Numbered from the stretch's first letter, positions 1 through 8,780 are shown. The stretch is 64,000 bases of DNA from Hamadaea sp013361475 (GCF_040654195.1 NZ_JBFAHM010000001.1:623698-687697), one strand, 5' to 3'. Numbers and translations: made by a program. Notes: generated from the sequence alone by a model not told the origin.

Positions 1-552
1 AAGGTCGACCACTGGGTATCCAAGTTCGAGGGTTGGGCCGCGAAGGTCGAGAGCTTCAAAAACCGCGTGACGGCTGTCTTCAAGGCACTGCCCGGCGCGA
101 TGGTCTCGGCGCTCGGTGACACCGGTCGTCTGCTCTTTGGCGCGGGTGCGAACGTCGTTTCCGGCTTCATCGAAGGCATCAAGAGCAAGGCCGGCGACAT
201 CATCGCGGCAGTCAAGAAGTACATCACTGACAAGCTGCCGTGGTACGTCAGGGACGCGCTCGGCATTCACTCGCCCTCGCGGGTGTTCATGGGCATCGGC
301 GAGCAGGTCGCGGCCGGTATGGCGCTCGGCATCAAGCGGGGCGCGGGCAAGGTCACGAAGGCGCTCGACGCGCTGACTGCCGTGCCTGACGTCAGCGTCG
401 GCGCGGACGTCTCGGCGACCGGTCGAGGCAGGGGAGCGGCTCCGCTAATCGGTTCGCTGACCCTGACCAACGACGGCCGCAGTCTCCGCGACCAGCTCGA
501 AGAGGTCACATGGACCATGCGCCGTGCGGCACGGGGAGGCGTCTATGCGTGA
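1..552 (+). CDS. Phage tail tape measure protein, C-terminal part
   Basis: The frame is open from the first base, so the gene starts left of the window and only the last 183 residues are seen. The segment GIHSPSRVFMGIGEQVAAGM is a typical conserved C-terminal signature of siphovirus tape measure proteins, which set tail length and are ejected at infection. The next gene starts inside its last codons (545), as expected for the tape measure to distal tail order. Confidence 0.9.
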   Translation, partial: KVDHWVSKFEGWAAKVESFKNRVTAVFKALPGAMVSALGDTGRLLFGAGANVVSGFIEGIKSKAGDIIAAVKKYITDKLPWYVRDALGIHSPSRVFMGIGEQVAAGMALGIKRGAGKVTKALDALTAVPDVSVGADVSATGRGRGAAPLIGSLTLTNDGRSLRDQLEEVTWTMRRAARGGVYA

Positions 553-1426
553 TGGTGAGTTCACGCTGTCGTACGGCAGCACCGTTTACACATTCGGCCC
601 GGCTGATCTTCCGGCAATCATCGCGTCCGCCCCGGACCTGGGCAGCGCGGGAGTCCGAACGGACGACGTCGACCGGCCTCGCGCTGACGGCGTCGCCTTC
701 GGGCAGGACTACCGGACCGGCCTCACGCTGACGTTTGACCTGCTCGTGGTCGGCGCGGACGAGGCCGAGACGTGGGAGAACCTCGCCACGCTCGCTACCG
801 CGTGGCGGGCCGACTCTGTCCGGTCAGACCCCGGCGAGGTTGCCGAGCTGACCTATCGCCTTGCCGGTCGGGAGCGCACGGTCTATGGCCGCCCGCGCCG
901 GTTCGCTCACAACGACGAGCTTGTGCACGAAGGCGTCATCTCGGTCCTTGCCGACCTCTCGACGGTTGATGACCAGTACTACGCGTCGACCGCGCAGAGC
1001 CGGACGGTCAGCATTGCGCCGCCCGCAGGCGGGGGCCTCCTCGCCCCGCTCAGCGCGCCGCTCACGACGACCGCAACGTCTGATCGGTCGGTGGTGATCG
1101 CGGTCGGTGGCGCGCTTCCTGCGTGGCCGGTCATCACGATTGAGGGTCCGATCACAAACCCCGTCGTCGATGTCGTCGGGCTGTGGCGCATGGAGCTGAC
1201 GGCCACGCTCGCGGTCGACGAGGCCGTGACCATCGATACCCGCCCGTGGCGGCGCTCGGTGCTCCGCAACGTCGGCGGAAGTCTCGCGGGCAAGTTCACG
1301 CGCGCCTCCGCCCGCCTCTCATCCGCCGCGCTGCCGCCCGGCTCACACGAGATCGCCCTACGTGGCACCGACGGGACCGGCACGGCCGCGCTCACCGTCG
1401 AGTGGCGCGACACCTACTCCGTCTAA
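545..1426 (+). CDS. Distal tail (Dit-like) protein
   Basis: A 293-residue protein directly after the tape measure gene, the place of the distal tail protein that joins the tube to the baseplate of siphoviruses. The start at 545 overlaps the upstream stop and has GGGGAGG just before it; an upstream in-frame ATG at 524 lacks this. The N-terminal half (to about residue 140) is the likely Dit core. The C-terminal beta-rich part, ending in TAALTVEWRDTYSV, is probably a galectin-like extension. Assignment rests mainly on position and size. Confidence 0.75.
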   Translation: MRDGEFTLSYGSTVYTFGPADLPAIIASAPDLGSAGVRTDDVDRPRADGVAFGQDYRTGLTLTFDLLVVGADEAETWENLATLATAWRADSVRSDPGEVAELTYRLAGRERTVYGRPRRFAHNDELVHEGVISVLADLSTVDDQYYASTAQSRTVSIAPPAGGGLLAPLSAPLTTTATSDRSVVIAVGGALPAWPVITIEGPITNPVVDVVGLWRMELTATLAVDEAVTIDTRPWRRSVLRNVGGSLAGKFTRASARLSSAALPPGSHEIALRGTDGTGTAALTVEWRDTYSV

Positions 1427-1435
1427 GGGGAAATC

Positions 1436-2401
1436 ATGGCTTGGGATTCCGTCCCGTGGTTCGTCGGGGGCGGCGCGCAGCACTCTCCGGAGGTCGCGCG
1501 CCTGCTCGCGTACTCCGCTATGCGAGGCAATGAGGGCATCGTCGGATCGGGCGACCTCGCGGTAAAGGCGCTCGCCGTACCTGGCGCGTCTGTGCGCGTC
1601 CTGCCCGGCGCGTGCTCGATCATCAACCGCGCCTCGGGCGGTAACTATCAGGTCTACGCGGGCCGGCTCATCTCTGAGGACACCGTCCCCATCGCGGCGA
1701 CCGGCTCGGGCTCTGGCCGTTCCGACCTCGTCGTGGCTCGCGTCGAGGACCCGTGGCTAGCGGGTGAGCCGTGGCCGGACCCGGTCGACCCGACCGTTGG
1801 CCCGTACATCTTCACGCGTGTCATCTCTGGCGTCCCGTCGACCACGAAGACCGTGACGGAGCTAGGGCTCGGCTATTCGGCGATTCCGCTCGCCCGTATC
1901 GACATCCCGGCGAGCACTGGCACCATCACGGCCGGGATGATCGTCGACCTCCGCAAGGTCGCTAACCCCCGGCGCGAGCGGTCAGTATTCACCGTCAACC
2001 CCGGCGCGACCAACACCCTCACGTCGACCGCGTTCACCGCCTGGCCGTCGGCCGCGTCCTGGTCGGTCGCAGTGCCGAGCTGGGCGACGAAGGCGATTGT
2101 GCGCGCCTCGATTGGCGGCGTGAACATGGCGGTTGGGATCGCTCATGGCGAGATCCGCGTCTCGCTGGGCACCGTCACCACGCAGGGCACAGGCTATGAC
2201 GAGACCGTGCCTACCGGCGCAGTTCTTGACCGGAAGTTCTGGCGTTGCGCTGACACCGTCACCATCCCGTCAGCGATGCAAGGCACCACGCAGACGCTGC
2301 GAATCGAGGGCTACCGAGCGTCCGGCGCGACCGCGAGCGTGGCGGCCGACACCGCGTCGTCCTGTGAGATTGACATCGAGTTTATCGAGGTCGCCGCGTG
2401 A
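1436..2401 (+). CDS. Phage minor tail / baseplate protein
   Basis: A 321-residue protein starting MAWDSVPWFVGGGAQHSPEV. It matches a type common in actinophages in which the N-terminal part covers initial values and bounds such as LPGACSIINRASGG, followed by a variable beta-rich C-terminus. It lies between the distal tail and hub genes and its stop overlaps the GTG of the next gene. It is probably part of the tail tip or an adsorption structure. No enzymatic motif is seen. Confidence 0.65.
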   Translation: MAWDSVPWFVGGGAQHSPEVARLLAYSAMRGNEGIVGSGDLAVKALAVPGASVRVLPGACSIINRASGGNYQVYAGRLISEDTVPIAATGSGSGRSDLVVARVEDPWLAGEPWPDPVDPTVGPYIFTRVISGVPSTTKTVTELGLGYSAIPLARIDIPASTGTITAGMIVDLRKVANPRRERSVFTVNPGATNTLTSTAFTAWPSAASWSVAVPSWATKAIVRASIGGVNMAVGIAHGEIRVSLGTVTTQGTGYDETVPTGAVLDRKFWRCADTVTIPSAMQGTTQTLRIEGYRASGATASVAADTASSCEIDIEFIEVAA

Positions 2402-3792
2402 CGACATGGCACTACCTCGCACAGCGCGCCACCACGGGGGAGTGGCTTCACCGCGACCTACCGCTTCAGCGCGACGAGCTGACGTGGTCGCTGTCCGGCC
2501 CGGGTGCCCTACGGGGAACGCTGACGCCGGACGTCGGCGGGCTCATCGCTGACGACGGCCTTCCGCTCATCGACGAGTGGGGGACGCTCATCTACGCCGA
2601 GGCTGACGGCGAGATCCGCTGGGGCGGCATCGTCGTGCGGACAGAGTCGACCGGCAGCGCATGGGCGATCGAGGCGACGGGCTTCGCGTCCTACCCGCAC
2701 GGTATCCCGTACCTCGGCGAGTACGTTCGTATCGGCATCGATCCGACGGACGCCGTCCGCGAGATCTGGGCGCATGTGCAGGCGCAGCCTGACGGCGACC
2801 TCGGCGTGGTCGTCGACTCGACCACTACGCCCGTGCGCATCGGCACTGCGGCGTATCAGGAGGTCGAGCTTTACGCCGACTATTGGGTGCCGAAGAGCAC
2901 CGTGCCGGCCTCGCAGCTCGACCCGAAGGCACAGGCGAAGCTGAAGGCCGAGATCACCAGCTCGCAGACCTCGATTCAGCTCGCGTCGCTGGGCGGTTTC
3001 GACAAGCTCACGCCGCCGTACACCGCAACCATCGGTAGCGAGACGATCTACGTCACGGACCGCTCGGGCACCACGCTTACCGGCGTCACGCGCGGCTACG
3101 GGACTAGCTCGCCGTCAGCGCACAACTCGGGCACGCTCGTTACGCACGAGGGCACGCCCGAGCGGACGCACGACGCCGAGCCGTATTCGCTCGTCTGGTG
3201 GGAAGCCCCGGACTGTGGTTCGGAGCTGGACACGCTCTCGCAGGTCGGCCTTTTCGACTACGCCGAAGAGCACACCTGGGATGGCGAGGACGTCGCGCAC
3301 CGCATCCGTATCGGCTACCCGCGTCTCGGCCGCCGTCGCGACGATCTCGCCTTCATCCAAGGTGACAACGTCGTGAGCGTGGTCATGCCCGCGCGCGACG
3401 GCGCGGACCTGGCCAACGAGGTGATCGGCCTCGGCGCGGGGGAGGGTCGGAAGACCGTTCAGCGGCGCATCCCCGTGCGTGACGGTCGCCTCCGGCGCAC
3501 AGCGGTCTACTCCGACAAGAGCGTGACGGGCGCGGCCCGCATGGACACGCTGTGTCGTTTGGAACTGGCGACCCGGCAGCACGTGATCGAGGTGACCTCG
3601 GTCGAAGTGATCCAGCATCCCAACGCGCTGATCGGCTCGTGGCAGCTCGGCGACGACGTCTTGATTCAGGCGACCGTCGCGGGGCTGGGCGATATCGCCA
3701 TCTGGCACCGCATCACCGGGTGGTCGCTGCTCAGCGAGGACCGTGCGGCCCTCAGCCTGCGTCGCTCCGACGCCTTCACCTACGGGGGTTAG
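2398..3792 (+). CDS. Tail-associated hub protein (Tal/Gp37-like)
   Basis: A 464-residue protein with a GTG start overlapping the previous stop. The N-terminus (WHYLAQRATTGEWLHRDLPL) and the long central region interrupted by a carbohydrate-binding-like insert (about residues 180-260) suit a baseplate hub of actinophages. Its C-terminal part (ADLANEVIGLGAGEG, IWHRITGWSLLSEDRAALSL) resembles the gp27-like beta domain of such hubs. It likely forms the trimeric tail tip. Confidence 0.65.
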   Translation: MTTWHYLAQRATTGEWLHRDLPLQRDELTWSLSGPGALRGTLTPDVGGLIADDGLPLIDEWGTLIYAEADGEIRWGGIVVRTESTGSAWAIEATGFASYPHGIPYLGEYVRIGIDPTDAVREIWAHVQAQPDGDLGVVVDSTTTPVRIGTAAYQEVELYADYWVPKSTVPASQLDPKAQAKLKAEITSSQTSIQLASLGGFDKLTPPYTATIGSETIYVTDRSGTTLTGVTRGYGTSSPSAHNSGTLVTHEGTPERTHDAEPYSLVWWEAPDCGSELDTLSQVGLFDYAEEHTWDGEDVAHRIRIGYPRLGRRRDDLAFIQGDNVVSVVMPARDGADLANEVIGLGAGEGRKTVQRRIPVRDGRLRRTAVYSDKSVTGAARMDTLCRLELATRQHVIEVTSVEVIQHPNALIGSWQLGDDVLIQATVAGLGDIAIWHRITGWSLLSEDRAALSLRRSDAFTYGG

Positions 3793-3795
3793 ACC

Positions 3796-5094
3796 GTGAA
3801 CGCAGCCGAACAGCTCGCGCGCAAGCTCTCCGAGTATGAGCGCCGTCTTCGTGGCGTCGAGCGCGGGTCGCAGCTCAGCCGGTCCTCGATCGAGGCCGGC
3901 ACACTCGCCATCAACGACGAATCCGGTTCGCCAGTTCTGAGTGTCGGCCTTCAGCCTGACGGCGGTTACGCGGTTGTCGGCACCAACGGCGGTCAGGTGG
4001 TCGCGACCGACCTCGATCTCCCGGACGGAAGCATTACCGAGACGTTGATCTCGGACGACGCGATCTCGACGCCGAAGTTGCGCGCGAACGCGGTGACCAC
4101 TGACAAGGTCGCGGCCGGCGCGATCGAGGCGCTTCAGATCGCCGCGAACGCCATCACGGCGGGGAAGATCGCTGCGAACGCGGTCACCGCTGGCACGATC
4201 GCGGCGAACGCCGTTACGGCGGGAACGATCGCGGCCAACGCGGTGACGGCCTCCGCCATCGCCGCTGACGCCATAACGGGAAAGACGATCACGGGCGGCC
4301 TCTTCCAGACCGCCGCGTCGGGCAACCGCATCTCGATCGGTAACTCGGTCATCAACGGGACCGCCCCGGCGATCCGATGGAACAGCAGCGTTGCGGGTAG
4401 CTGGGGCGTAGTCACGGATGCGGCGATCTACGGGCAGTCCGACGACAGCACCTATGGCCGGTACATCGGGCTCAAGTCGGGGCACGCCGACCCGCCGAAC
4501 ACCGCAGGCACGTACCTATACCTAACCGAGGAGCACGCACTCCGCGCGGTCGTTCAGCACTACACGACTCCGCTCGCAGGCCGGTACCTGCACACGCTCG
4601 ACATCGACATTGCGGGCCTGAAGTTTCAGTACTCCAACCCCGGGACCGGCGCGACGTCGAGCTTCGCGGTCGGCAGCGCGGGCATCACTTCCAACGGTGT
4701 AGCGGCGCGGATGCTGGTCGCGTCCGATGTGGTCAACAGCACGGGTGGACTCGACCCACTGACTACGACACAGACCGACATCCCCGGCTGTACTGCCTCG
4801 ATCACCACCACGCGCGCCAATGCGAAGGTCGCGATCCGAGGCAGCTTCGACATGAACATGAAGGCCACCAACGGCGCTATCGCGCTCGGCGTATGCATGA
4901 TCGACGGCGTTGCGCAGGCCCGTACCGCTACCTACGCCGGGGCGACGAACGGCGCTCGGGCGACGGTTACCGGAGTCTGGCGGGCGACGATCGCGGCCCC
5001 GGGGACGTACACCATCAAGCTCCGGGCAAGCGCCACGGACAACACGTCAACGCGGTGCCTGTTTGCATCGATGGATTACGACGTCTTCGAATAA
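3796..5094 (+). CDS. Tail fibre with IAANAVTAG repeats
   Basis: A 432-residue protein starting at GTG, 3 bases after the hub stop. Residues about 75-165 hold tandem repeats of roughly nine or ten residues of the type (I/V)AANA(V/I)TA(G/S)(T/K/A), a pattern that forms triple-stranded beta or coiled fibre shafts. A beta-rich C-terminal domain follows and is the likely receptor-binding part. Between hub and endolysin genes this is the expected fibre position. The repeats make the gene prone to length change. Confidence 0.8.
   Translation: MNAAEQLARKLSEYERRLRGVERGSQLSRSSIEAGTLAINDESGSPVLSVGLQPDGGYAVVGTNGGQVVATDLDLPDGSITETLISDDAISTPKLRANAVTTDKVAAGAIEALQIAANAITAGKIAANAVTAGTIAANAVTAGTIAANAVTASAIAADAITGKTITGGLFQTAASGNRISIGNSVINGTAPAIRWNSSVAGSWGVVTDAAIYGQSDDSTYGRYIGLKSGHADPPNTAGTYLYLTEEHALRAVVQHYTTPLAGRYLHTLDIDIAGLKFQYSNPGTGATSSFAVGSAGITSNGVAARMLVASDVVNSTGGLDPLTTTQTDIPGCTASITTTRANAKVAIRGSFDMNMKATNGAIALGVCMIDGVAQARTATYAGATNGARATVTGVWRATIAAPGTYTIKLRASATDNTSTRCLFASMDYDVFE
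4086..4290 (+). repeat. Coding tandem repeats in tail fibre gene
   Basis: Imperfect tandem units of about 30 bases around 'gcgaacgcggt(c/g)acggc' encode the IAANAVTAG repeats of the fibre shaft. At least six units are recognisable and adjacent units are nearly identical at DNA level, which indicates recent duplication. Confidence 0.8.
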
Positions 5095-5110
5095 CCCGCC
5101 CGCCTTGTCT

Positions 5111-5142
5111 GCGCCTCGGCACTTGCCGGGGCGCTTCTGTTT
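5111..5142 (+). terminator. Rho-independent terminator after tail operon
   Basis: The stem gcgcctcggc / gccggggcgc (10 bp with one wobble pair) with a 4-base loop is followed by ttctgttt. It sits between the tail fibre and endolysin genes and separates tail from lysis transcripts, or attenuates between them. Confidence 0.6.
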
Positions 5143-5156
5143 GCCATGGAGGCAGC

Positions 5157-5927
5157 ATGCAAGCCGAGTATCCCGATATCCGATGGGACGGCCCGCCCGG
5201 CGCGTACAACTCGACGTCGTACCCGAAGCGGTACGTCGCGATCCACAACACGTCGAACGACGCTAGCGACACGGCCGAGGCGAACTACGCCGAGACCCGG
5301 CCGGACCACATCTCGTCGCACTACTACGTGGACGTCGACTCGATCACTCAGTCACTCCGCACTGAGTACGGCGCGAACCACGCGGGCAGCACGACCGGCA
5401 ACCGCCACGCCATCGCGTACGAGATCACGGGCACCAACGGCAAGAGCCGCGCGTGGTGGCTCGCCAACGTCGCGTGGGCAGTCCTGGCGCGCCAGATCGC
5501 CCGCGACTGCCGCAAGTGGGGAATCCCCGCGCGGCTGCTCACGGTGGCTCAGATGCGCGACGGCAAGACCAAGGGCATCGTCACGCACGACCTCATGCGG
5601 CAGGCATGGGGCGGCACCACGCACACCGACCCCGGACCGGGGTTCCCAATCGATCACCTGCTCGCCCTGGTGCGGGCTGAACTGGAGGACGACATGCAGG
5701 CAGACGAGCGGCAGTGGCTCCGTGACATCCACTACGCGCTGTTCACGGCGGACGCGGCGAACCGGCCGGCCGGCTCGGTTACGGGCAAGATCGAGGGTAT
5801 CCGGGCGACGGCGCTCAAGCTCGCCAGCGCGCCGACCCCCGCGCCGTCCGAGCCGACCGTCACCGTCACGGACGAGCAGCTTGAGCGCGTGCTCCGGCGC
5901 GTGCTCGGCATGGCTCCGGCCGCGTGA
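5157..5927 (+). CDS. Endolysin, N-acetylmuramoyl-L-alanine amidase
   Basis: A 256-residue amidase_2 type endolysin that cuts the amide bond between N-acetylmuramic acid and the peptide stem. H30 (YVAIHNTSN), E89 (YEITG) and H156 with D158 (THTDPGPGFP) fit the zinc and catalytic sites. The start at 5157 has GGAGG eight bases upstream. The C-terminal 80 residues (TPAPSEPTVTVTDEQLERVLRRVLG) are a linker plus a helical tail rather than a recognisable cell-wall binding repeat. The two small membrane proteins downstream complete the lysis module. Confidence 0.88.
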   Translation: MQAEYPDIRWDGPPGAYNSTSYPKRYVAIHNTSNDASDTAEANYAETRPDHISSHYYVDVDSITQSLRTEYGANHAGSTTGNRHAIAYEITGTNGKSRAWWLANVAWAVLARQIARDCRKWGIPARLLTVAQMRDGKTKGIVTHDLMRQAWGGTTHTDPGPGFPIDHLLALVRAELEDDMQADERQWLRDIHYALFTADAANRPAGSVTGKIEGIRATALKLASAPTPAPSEPTVTVTDEQLERVLRRVLGMAPAA

Positions 5928-5938
5928 CGTAGGCCCGA

Positions 5939-6184
5939 ATGGTCAGCAACGACGAGGCTACGGCCGTCATCCTCGCTCGGCTTGAAGGCAAGCTCGATGC
6001 TGCGATCTTGCAGCACGCCGTGATGCTGAGCGAGCACGGCCGTCGTCTCGACGACATCGAGCCGCGCCTTCGGGCGCAGGAACAACGCTCGGTCGTCACC
6101 CCGGCCGCTATGTGGATCGCCCTCGGCGTACTGGCGGCAATCGTGGCGGCCGTCGTCCCGTTCCTTGACCGTCTCTACTCCTGA
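5939..6184 (+). CDS. XhlA-like lysis-associated membrane protein
   Basis: An 81-residue protein with an N-terminal amphipathic, probably coiled-coil half (LARLEGKLDAAILQHAVML) and a single C-terminal membrane segment (MWIALGVLAAIVAAVVPFL). This layout is that of XhlA-type accessory lysis proteins. It lies 11 bases after the amidase gene and 14 bases before the holin gene. An antiholin role is also possible. Confidence 0.6.
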   Translation: MVSNDEATAVILARLEGKLDAAILQHAVMLSEHGRRLDDIEPRLRAQEQRSVVTPAAMWIALGVLAAIVAAVVPFLDRLYS

Positions 6185-6198
6185 AAGGACACCCGCCC

Positions 6199-6504
6199 TT
6201 GACCAAGTCCCCGATCAGCCGCGCCGCCATCGTCGCGGGCGTGAGCGTCATCGTCTGGGCGCTCGCCCGCTTCGGCGTGGCGGTCCCGCCCGAGATCGCA
6301 GACAACCTCACTGAGGTACTCGCCGTCGCCGCGCCACTCGTCTATGCCTTCTGGGAGTCCCGCCACCAGAAGGCCGCCCGCGCGAAGGCGGACACGCCCG
6401 TGACCGAGGCGGCCCCCCGCCCGGCCGACGAGGCGGACACCCCTGCCGACCAGGCCGAAGGCGTCGAGGCGTCCGCCCGTGGCGGCTCCGCCCCGCCCGC
6501 CTGA
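6199..6504 (+). CDS. Putative holin
   Basis: A 101-residue protein with a TTG start after GAAAGGAC. Two hydrophobic segments (about residues 8-28 and 36-52) are followed by a charged, alanine- and proline-rich cytoplasmic tail, as in many actinophage holins. It follows the amidase and XhlA-like genes. No sequence motif proves the function; position and topology do. Confidence 0.65.
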   Translation: MTKSPISRAAIVAGVSVIVWALARFGVAVPPEIADNLTEVLAVAAPLVYAFWESRHQKAARAKADTPVTEAAPRPADEADTPADQAEGVEASARGGSAPPA

Positions 6505-6550
6505 CCTCCGTCCGTACCGCCCGCCACACCGCCACGCGCCCCGCCTTGTG

Positions 6551-6578
6551 CCCTCGCCGGCCGATGGCGGGGCTTTTG
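6551..6578 (+). terminator. Terminator after lysis module
   Basis: The stem ccctcgcc / ggcggggc (with wobble pairing) is followed by ttttggcgttt. It closes the late (tail and lysis) transcript before the first class II promoter. The rest of 6505-6685 shows no gene. Confidence 0.55.
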
Positions 6579-6685
6579 GCGTTTCCGGGGCGGAATGGTG
6601 GCGAACGCCTGGCGTGCCGTGGCGGGGCCGCCATCCCTCCGCCCGGCGTCGTGGCGGGAGTCAGGCGGGAGCGTGGCGGAGCGAC

Positions 6686-6714
6686 TTGCGCAAGGCGACT
6701 AGCGCACCTATGCT
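6686..6714 (+). promoter_or_regulatory. Class II phage promoter
   Basis: TTGCGC at 6686-6691 and TATGCT at 6709-6714 with 17 bases between. The spacer holds the recurrent phage motif GGCGACTAGCGC. It drives the small gene at 6745. The same -35 box and spacer motif recur before other prophage genes (18903, 21652, 22939, 24140, 25173). Confidence 0.7.
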
Positions 6715-6744
6715 GAGCGTGTAAACGACAGACAGGAGAGACCA

Positions 6745-6924
6745 ATGACCGCCGCTGACCTTCACGCCAACGGGATTCACACCCAGTGCAAGACCAAGCG
6801 GACGAAGACGGGGGATGGCTCGCACCGCGATTGCCCGCGCGCCGGGAAGGTCGAGCGCTACCACGGCCACGACTTCGACGGTCCGCTCTGGGCCGCGTGC
6901 GGTTGCGAGGAGTTCGCCGACTGA
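6745..6924 (+). CDS. Small Cys/His-rich phage protein
   Basis: A 59-residue protein with AGGAGAG before the ATG, bounded by a class II promoter and a strong terminator, so it forms its own transcription unit. It has four cysteines (HTQCK, HRDCPR, ACGC) and several histidines, which suggests a small zinc-binding fold. The family is not recognised. As an autonomous early unit at the start of the early region it could be a host-takeover or regulatory peptide, but that is inference. Confidence 0.6.
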   Translation: MTAADLHANGIHTQCKTKRTKTGDGSHRDCPRAGKVERYHGHDFDGPLWAACGCEEFAD

Positions 6925-6939
6925 CGCTCGATCCATCAA

Positions 6940-6966
6940 CCCCCGGCATCGCGCCGGGGGTTTTTC
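6940..6966 (+). terminator. Strong rho-independent terminator
   Basis: CCCCCGGC / GCCGGGGG stem with a short loop followed directly by TTTTT. It ends the 59-residue unit and lies 11 bases before the first class I promoter element. Confidence 0.85.
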
Positions 6967-6976
6967 GCGTCTGGGC

Positions 6977-7007
6977 TGAACACCCCCGCCCACCGTGGCG
7001 CATAGGC
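6977..7007 (+). promoter_or_regulatory. Class I phage promoter element, copy 1
   Basis: TGAACA, 18 bases, CATAGG, with GTGGCG directly before CATAGG. It precedes the operon starting at 7042. Six such elements occur in the prophage, each a short distance before a gene start. Confidence 0.7.
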
Positions 7008-7041
7008 ACTGCGACCAACTCACCTATCGGGAGGCTGTCCA

Positions 7042-7416
7042 GTGACCCCGTTAACCCTGAAGATCGGCCAGCGCGTGAAGCTCATCCCCGCGCTCGGCGG
7101 TGGTACCGCCACGCTGAAGGCCCCGTTCATCGACGCCTACGGGCTGTGGCAAGTCACGCTGTCGGACGGCGCGGAAGTCATCCTCAGCAACCACGGCATG
7201 CGCCCGTTCGCACCGGAGTGGCGACCGGGTGACGTGGTGGTCGTCCGTTACCACCCGTCATCCCGTCCGTACACCTACGTCCGTGCGGAGGACAACTGGC
7301 CGACTTCGCGTGTGCCGAAGACCGACGCGCAGGTTGACGCGCTCTACGCAGCGGGCAAGGTAACCCCGGTCCTTCAGGCCGGCGGCGAGCCGTTCGATTC
7401 GCGGCGGCTCGGGTGA
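7042..7416 (+). CDS. Hypothetical phage protein, SH3/KOW-like
   Basis: A 124-residue protein from GTG with GGGAGG upstream, the first gene after class I promoter copy 1. The N-terminal 65 residues (KIGQRVKLIPALGGGTATLKAP, then EWRPGDVVVVRY) look like two small beta-barrel repeats of SH3 or KOW style, but no family is recognised. Its stop overlaps the next GTG. Confidence 0.6.
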   Translation: MTPLTLKIGQRVKLIPALGGGTATLKAPFIDAYGLWQVTLSDGAEVILSNHGMRPFAPEWRPGDVVVVRYHPSSRPYTYVRAEDNWPTSRVPKTDAQVDALYAAGKVTPVLQAGGEPFDSRRLG

Positions 7417-7712
7417 TCGATTTCCGCAGCACAGTCCGCATGGCGCTCGGTCTCGAAGAGGGCTACATCCTCGATTGGCGGCGTCTCGGGTGCCAGTACG
7501 TCAATCACCGCGTCGCTGACCTGTTGCCGTGCCCGGCCCGCGAGGCGCGCTGGCAATGCGAGGTGATCGGCCCGCACACACGCCATCGCTGGTCAAACCA
7601 CCTGATCGTGCACGAGCGGCTCGGCAACGGCTACCGCTGCTCGGCGATCGGCGATGGCGATTGGTTTTTCAAGCCGGACGCGCCCCGGCCGACGCCCCTG
7701 CACATGGTCTGA
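7413..7712 (+). CDS. Hypothetical phage protein
   Basis: A 99-residue protein whose GTG overlaps the previous stop (GTGA). It is rich in aromatic residues, His and Arg, with three cysteines (GCQY, LPCPA, WQCE) spaced like a possible metal site. The family is not recognised. It is co-transcribed with its neighbours from the class I promoter at 6977. Confidence 0.55.
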   Translation: MIDFRSTVRMALGLEEGYILDWRRLGCQYVNHRVADLLPCPAREARWQCEVIGPHTRHRWSNHLIVHERLGNGYRCSAIGDGDWFFKPDAPRPTPLHMV

Positions 7713-7719
7713 GGTGAAT

Positions 7720-8067
7720 ATGAGCGACCTTCCCGATGACGCGGAGATCTTCGTACGCGTCAAAGACCTGCGGGGCCTCTTCGATCGACTCGTCGACTCA
7801 ATGGACTTCGGCTCGGGCTTCCTCGACATCGAGGACGTCGAGACGTTACGGCGTGTCGCCGTGGTCCTAGGCGTCGACCCAATGGCCGCAACGCCGAGTG
7901 AGTTCGCGGCGGGGTACAGGCACGAGTTCCGGGCGCAAGACCTGATCAGCGAGGAGCGCTACACGCGTTTCTGGGACCCGGCGCGGCTAGCGGCTGAGAA
8001 CACCCGTCGTGCAGGGACGTGCCGCACCTGCTCGCGCGGAAAGGATGCGGACTGCCATGGGGACTAA
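7720..8067 (+). CDS. Hypothetical phage protein
   Basis: A 115-residue acidic, mostly helical protein ending in a small cysteine cluster (TCRTCSRGKDADCHGD). The ATG at 7720 follows GAGGTG, 7 bases after the previous stop, and the end overlaps the kinase gene by 11 bases. The family is not recognised. The C-terminal Cys-x2-Cys-x7-Cys-His could bind zinc. Confidence 0.6.
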   Translation: MSDLPDDAEIFVRVKDLRGLFDRLVDSMDFGSGFLDIEDVETLRRVAVVLGVDPMAATPSEFAAGYRHEFRAQDLISEERYTRFWDPARLAAENTRRAGTCRTCSRGKDADCHGD

Positions 8068-8635
8068 GCTCATCGGCCTCATCGGCCGCAAGCGCGTCGG
8101 CAAGGACACCGTCGCGGCCCGGCTCGTCGAGGCGCACGGCTTCACGCGGTACGCCTTCGCGGACAACGTCCGGGCCGCCGCGCTCGCACTAGACCCGATC
8201 GTCGGCGAGAGCGAGGACTATGACGCCGATGTCGGCATGTGGACCTATCCGGGGCTACGGCTGTCCGAGCTGGTCGAGGTCGACGGTTGGGAACTGGCGA
8301 AGGCACACCCCGAAGTCCGCCGCGTCCTTCAGCACTTCGGCTCGGAGGTCATCCGAAAGCTCGACGAGGAGTTTTGGGTGCGCCCGGTCGTTGCTGCGAT
8401 CGAGCAGAGCGGCACGCCCGCTGTGGTGACGGATGTCCGATTCCCGAATGAAGCGGCAGCTATCGAGCGCCTCGGCGGCCGTCTCGTCCGCGTCACCCGC
8501 CCGGGGCTAGATGAATCGGACAATCACGTCAGCGAGACCGCACTGCTCGGCTATCCGGTATGGTCCGCTATCATCAATTCATCGACAGTGGACGTCTTAC
8601 ACAAAGACGTCGATAAACTCTCTGAGCTGCTGTAA
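8057..8635 (+). CDS. Deoxynucleoside monophosphate kinase
   Basis: A 192-residue P-loop kinase of the phage dNMP kinase type (T4 gp1-like), which phosphorylates dNMPs to feed viral DNA synthesis. The P-loop is G10-RKRVGKDT (K16). The Arg-rich lid (VTDVRFPNEAAAIERLGG) and DESDNHVSE motif are also typical. An in-frame ATG at 8045 is an alternative start. It is the last gene of the operon that began at 7042 and is closed by a terminator. Confidence 0.85.
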   Translation: MGTKLIGLIGRKRVGKDTVAARLVEAHGFTRYAFADNVRAAALALDPIVGESEDYDADVGMWTYPGLRLSELVEVDGWELAKAHPEVRRVLQHFGSEVIRKLDEEFWVRPVVAAIEQSGTPAVVTDVRFPNEAAAIERLGGRLVRVTRPGLDESDNHVSETALLGYPVWSAIINSSTVDVLHKDVDKLSELL

Positions 8636-8646
8636 CGAAGATCACT

Positions 8647-8690
8647 AGCCCCCGTGACCTGGCATTCCCAGATCGCGGGGGCTCTTTGTG
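8647..8690 (+). terminator. Rho-independent terminator
   Basis: agcccccg / cgggggct outer stem with a CTGG / CCAG inner stem and a T-rich tail (ctctttgtgttt). It ends the 7042-8635 operon. Confidence 0.75.
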
Positions 8691-8780
8691 TTTGGTCCGA
8701 TCATGTGGTCTCATAGGGTCGACATCCGCTTACCGACTTGCGCATTAAGCCTGATCAGTATCTCCGACGGAAGGCGACCT

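Noticed and set aside
4086..4290. A CRISPR-like repeat array
   Set aside because: The repeats are in frame and encode the fibre shaft; there are no unique spacers of constant length.
3115..4485. 456-codon open frame on the minus strand across tail genes
   Set aside because: It is antisense to clear tail genes, has no ribosome-binding site and a low-complexity Arg/Asp/Val composition typical of GC-rich shadow frames.
8705..8720. A seventh class I promoter (tctcatagggtc)
   Set aside because: CATAGG is present but the TGGCG before it and the GAACA box at 18 bases are missing.
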